Shown piece by piece: positions 7,925 to 9,607 of a stretch of 9,607 nt of DNA. The position numbers were made by a program, and so were the translations under genes. The DNA lies in contig JACOVN010000080.1 of NCBI GenBank assembly GCA_016177315.1, positions 1 through 9,607 on the forward strand, given 5' to 3'. Within the stretch, counting starts at the first letter, position 1. The number at the start of each line of letters is the position of its first letter. The DNA comes from Candidatus Woesearchaeota archaeon (GTDB lineage Archaea > Nanobdellota > Nanobdellia > Woesearchaeales > UBA12501). The notes under the pieces were generated by a model. The model saw nothing but the letters and a program-made list of their open reading frames with translations. It was not told the DNA's origin and ran no database searches.

Positions 7925-8093
7925 AGATTTCGTCTCCCTGCTCTTCCTTACCTTGCCCTTTCCGGCTTTTTATATATCCCTGCAAAGCAAATTCTATAAC
8001 ATGGCTCCTGCTGCGGAATAGGCCTTGCTCAAGCTCGTGCTCAACATCCTTAAGGATATTCTCCTCAATACAAATGCTGATTTTCTTCCGCAT
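7911..8093 (-). CDS. ribbon-helix-helix (CopG/Arc-type) transcriptional regulator
   Basis: This 60-residue protein has the plan of a ribbon-helix-helix DNA-binding dimer: a basic N-terminus and beta-strand (KKISICIEE, residues 3-11), helix 1 (about 12-22), a turn at FRSRS, and helix 2 starting SHVIEFALQGYI (about 29-40). A charged Lys/Glu/Gln tail follows. In this family paired strands read the DNA major groove. It is the first gene of the operon. The ATG at 8091-8093 has no Shine-Dalgarno sequence, but a TATA box is centred about 26 bp upstream, indicating a leaderless transcript. A perfect inverted repeat lies between TATA box and start codon, as expected for autorepression. It could alternatively act as an antitoxin-like regulator, but no toxin is encoded next to it in the operon. 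The fold call is fairly secure; the target site is inferred. Confidence 0.85.
   Translation of the reverse strand: MRKKISICIEENILKDVEHELEQGLFRSRSHVIEFALQGYIKSRKGQGKEEQGDEIYATR
7934..7938 (-). promoter_or_regulatory. Shine-Dalgarno sequence of the MoxR gene
   Basis: GGGAG on the minus strand lies nine bases before the ATG at 7924. It is located inside the RHH gene and supports a 14-base overlap of the two genes. Confidence 0.65.
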
Positions 8094-8098
8094 AGGGG

Positions 8099-8115
8099 GT
8101 AGGAATAGTTCCTAC
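8099..8115. promoter_or_regulatory. inverted repeat, probable operator for the RHH regulator
   Basis: GTAGGAA-TAG-TTCCTAC is a perfect inverted repeat with 7-base arms and a 3-base spacer. It directly abuts the TATA box (8116-8123) and ends six bases before the RHH start codon, so a bound protein would cover the predicted transcription start. Ribbon-helix-helix dimers commonly bind short palindromes and repress their own operon. Binding here is inferred from position and symmetry. Confidence 0.6.
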
Positions 8116-8123
8116 TTTATAAA
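8116..8123 (-). promoter_or_regulatory. archaeal TATA box of the six-gene operon
   Basis: TTTATAAA is centred about 26 bp upstream of the RHH start codon, the usual archaeal distance from TATA box to transcription start. The minus-strand bases just upstream read GAAAAC, compatible with a BRE. Together with the lack of a Shine-Dalgarno sequence this predicts leaderless transcription starting at or next to the ATG. Confidence 0.6.
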
Positions 8124-8159
8124 GTTTTCTATATTTATTACTTTTAGGTAGTATATATA

Positions 8160-8173
8160 GAAAGATTTAAATA
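8160..8173 (+). promoter_or_regulatory. archaeal BRE/TATA promoter of the divergent gene
   Basis: GAAAGATTTAAATA is a purine-rich BRE-like stretch followed by a consensus-like archaeal TATA box (8166-8173). The box centre is about 26 bp before the ATG at 8196, predicting a leaderless mRNA. An upstream TATATATA (8152-8159) is a weaker alternative that would give a leader of roughly 14 bases. Confidence 0.65.
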
Positions 8174-8189
8174 GCAGAACGATAAACCA

Positions 8190-8208
8190 AGGAATATGGT
8201 CAATCCTA
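8190..8208. promoter_or_regulatory. degenerate operator-like repeat over the divergent gene start
   Basis: AGGAAT (8190-8195) and AATCCTA (8202-8208) echo the half-sites of the perfect repeat at 8099-8115. Both sites contain AGGAATA, and TCCTACTTT follows in both (8110-8118 and 8204-8212). The spacing between half-sites is longer here. If the RHH protein binds it, it would cover the transcription start of the plus-strand gene. This is weak evidence from similarity alone. Confidence 0.3.
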
Positions 8209-9056
8209 CTTTTGCAACACAAAATGGGGATTCCTTGCAGGATTTGATTCTCGAGGGAGCGCAAACGGTAACGAAGGATCTCCACGACCTTAGAGAACTG
8301 GTGCTTGTGCCACAGAATCAATCCTATGATGCACCACAGCAGGTCGAAATCAGTGCTCAGTCGAAAAGGTTCGGGGAAGGGAGAATAGAAGAATTAGAGA
8401 TAACTGTCACACAGATAGACTTAGAGAAAAGGGTATTATCCTCTGAATTTCTTCTGGGGTTGCTCCAGCAATTTGGAGGAAGAATCGAAGGAAATTTTGA
8501 TATTACTAAAGCAACTGCTGCTGGTGAGACGCACCGTATTTCTCTTGCTAGGTTGGAAATTCCCATTCCATTTTTAGGGTCATGGAATTTATCAGCTGCA
8601 CCAGAAGCAATGACAATAAAGGATATTAATCAGTTTATTGAATTATTGAATACGTTGGGTGTTCGATATCAGAGAGAAGCTGGAGCATTGAAAATTGCAG
8701 AAAGGCAGAGGCGAAGCTGGGCAACACCAGAAACATTGACTGCAGGATACCAGTGGGCTAGAAAGCAGGATTATATGCCATCACTGACAAGTTCTCGGCC
8801 AAACAGTACAGTTTCGGTGACAGAGACTATTGAGCATGACAGACAGGGAAAAAAATACTTACGCAGACAGATAAAATTTGGGAAAGACGGAAATAGAACA
8901 AGGAAAATGGAAATCAAACCTGAAACCATCTACGCCACGCAGGAATTTCTAGAAACCAATTTAGGCATTCAACTTGGGGGAAGATTCTGGGAAGCATCCC
9001 GGTACAAAATGCTCGACCAGAAGAAAGACGAGAATATCATCCAGATTAAAGATTAA
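8196..9056 (+). CDS. hypothetical protein, divergently transcribed from the operon
   Basis: This 286-residue protein is not recognised. The first ATG at 8196 is chosen because a strong BRE/TATA element is centred about 26 bp upstream. AAGGA is present but only two to three bases from the ATG, too close for normal ribosome binding. The sequence is soluble-looking, with no signal peptide or membrane segment. It has an N-terminal helical stretch (about 13-37), alternating strands and helices to about 170, and a charged C-terminal region rich in Lys, Arg and Glu (about 215-286). By eye the DNA is more A+T-rich than the operon, so it may have a different history. Its shared intergenic region and operator-like repeat hint at coregulation with the operon. 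It ends seven bases before the convergent PIN gene. Function unknown. Confidence 0.7.
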   Translation: MVNPTFATQNGDSLQDLILEGAQTVTKDLHDLRELVLVPQNQSYDAPQQVEISAQSKRFGEGRIEELEITVTQIDLEKRVLSSEFLLGLLQQFGGRIEGNFDITKATAAGETHRISLARLEIPIPFLGSWNLSAAPEAMTIKDINQFIELLNTLGVRYQREAGALKIAERQRRSWATPETLTAGYQWARKQDYMPSLTSSRPNSTVSVTETIEHDRQGKKYLRRQIKFGKDGNRTRKMEIKPETIYATQEFLETNLGIQLGGRFWEASRYKMLDQKKDENIIQIKD

Positions 9057-9063
9057 AATTGAT

Positions 9064-9480
9064 TTACGCCAACGGATCGATAACTTCCAGCCAGTCTATT
9101 TTCTTGAATGCCTGGTCGTGCGTCATGATTTTATTGATACCTGCTCTTTTCATAGCATCCAATACCGTAGCATCTCTTCCTCCACTCCCTTCGTGGGAAT
9201 ACGCGCAGAGCAACTCGATAGACCCATGAAGCGAGGAAAAGGTGAGATCCAGGATGGTCATGGGCAGTGAAAGGAAAATCTCAATTTTTTCCTTCCCAAC
9301 AGAAGGCCCTAAGTTCTTGACAAGAAAATGGGAAACTTCCATGACAATGATCGTGTTCAGGAGAATGCGCTCCTTTGCTAACGCCCTCTCCACGGCTTCT
9401 GCTATCTTACTATGCTCTTTGCAAGACTCATCGAAATAATAACACCATATATTGGAGTCAATGGCAATCACTGGTAACAC
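9064..9480 (-). CDS. PIN-domain ribonuclease, probable VapC-like toxin
   Basis: This 138-residue protein spans a single PIN domain, the usual length for VapC toxins. The acidic metal-binding residues are present: D8 in AIDSNIW, E48 in IVMEVS, D103 in GGRDATVLDA and D122 in MTHDQAF. PIN enzymes of this type are Mg2+/Mn2+-dependent RNases, often cutting tRNA or rRNA, held in check by a cognate antitoxin. The GTG at 9478-9480 directly follows the TAG of an upstream small frame. A second in-frame GTG at 9469-9471 has GGTG six bases upstream and would put the first Asp at residue 5, as in many PIN proteins, so that start is a real alternative. Stand-alone RNA-processing PIN function is possible, but the upstream frame favours a toxin-antitoxin pair. 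Confidence 0.85.
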   Translation of the reverse strand: MLPVIAIDSNIWCYYFDESCKEHSKIAEAVERALAKERILLNTIIVMEVSHFLVKNLGPSVGKEKIEIFLSLPMTILDLTFSSLHGSIELLCAYSHEGSGGRDATVLDAMKRAGINKIMTHDQAFKKIDWLEVIDPLA

Positions 9481-9607
9481 CTACAAATGCCAGATATGCT
9501 TGATATCCATGGGATGGATTTTTGATTTCTTCACACAGCCTTTGAGGGTTGCGAAAAACTGTTTCATATTGATATTTCCCATTTTTATTCCCACCCCATT
9601 ATCATAC
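9481..9607 (-). CDS. 3' end of small basic protein, probable VapB-like antitoxin (partial)
   Basis: A frame open to the right edge ends with TAG at 9481-9483, touching the start of the PIN gene. The visible 42 residues end with MKQFFATLKGCVKKSKIHP followed by about ten more residues, a short basic, helix-prone tail. A small protein encoded immediately upstream of a PIN gene and abutting it is the standard layout for VapB antitoxins. Possible starts are ATG at 9580-9582 (with GGGGTG-like sequence upstream), ATG at 9565-9567, or a start outside the window. The DNA-binding domain, if any, would lie beyond the edge. The identification rests mainly on context. Confidence 0.5.
   Translation of the reverse strand, partial: YDNGVGIKMGNINMKQFFATLKGCVKKSKIHPMDIKHIWHL

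Noticed and set aside
8152..8159. TATATATA as the main promoter box
   Set aside because: Its spacing to either ATG fits less well than TTTAAATA (8166-8173) and TTTATAAA (8116-8123), and it lacks a purine-rich BRE as clear as that at 8160-8165.
8112..8321. 69-residue minus-strand frame across the intergenic region
   Set aside because: It would run through both promoters and antisense to the start of the plus-strand gene; its hydrophobic tail is simply the translated A+T-rich promoter.
9057..9063. Terminator between the convergent genes
   Set aside because: The gap is only seven bases, with no hairpin and no real T-tract on either strand.
9586..9606. YDNGVGI at the right edge resembling a GHKL G1 box
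   Set aside because: Only about 35 residues follow before the stop, with no G2 box or lid, so a third GHKL protein is not supported; chance similarity or a remnant.

Overview
The window looks archaeal. The 102-bp divergent intergenic region (8094-8195) carries archaeal-type promoters on both strands: a purine-rich BRE-like stretch followed by TTTAAATA on the plus strand, and TTTATAAA on the minus strand. The centre of each box lies about 26 bp from the start codon it serves, so both first genes probably have leaderless transcripts. Internal genes instead carry GGAGG-like Shine-Dalgarno sequences. The lineage cannot be named from this window; a DPANN-type archaeon is only a guess. No rRNA, tRNA, insertion sequence or CRISPR array is visible.

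Positions 1-8093 are one tightly packed minus-strand operon of six genes whose ends overlap by 4 to 14 bases. In transcription order they are: a 60-residue ribbon-helix-helix (RHH) protein; a MoxR-like AAA+ ATPase; an unrecognised 282-residue protein; a 620-residue protein with an N-terminal HExxH metallopeptidase-like motif and a C-terminal von Willebrand factor A (VWA) domain with an intact MIDAS; an Hsp90/rIIA-like GHKL ATPase; and a second, divergent GHKL ATPase. The last gene has glycine-rich hydrophobic C-terminal segments and runs off the left edge. A perfect 7-3-7 inverted repeat lies between the minus-strand TATA box and the RHH start codon and is a plausible autoregulatory operator.

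Positions 8196-9056 hold a divergently transcribed gene of unknown function. A degenerate version of the operator sequence covers its start, so it may belong to the same regulon. Convergent to it (9064-9607, minus strand) is a PIN-domain ribonuclease preceded immediately by the 3' end of a small basic frame, probably a VapBC-like toxin-antitoxin pair.

Inferred working model: the RHH protein represses the operon. MoxR and the VWA protein form a remodelling pair, as in other MoxR-VWA systems. The unknown protein encoded between them may be an adaptor or substrate. The zincin-like domain may be the catalytic output, and the two GHKL ATPases act as ATP-driven clamps or switches, one of them perhaps at the membrane. 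I do not recognise this six-gene combination as a named system. It resembles the general class of NTPase-rich MoxR-VWA conflict or stress systems and is the main candidate for something undescribed here.
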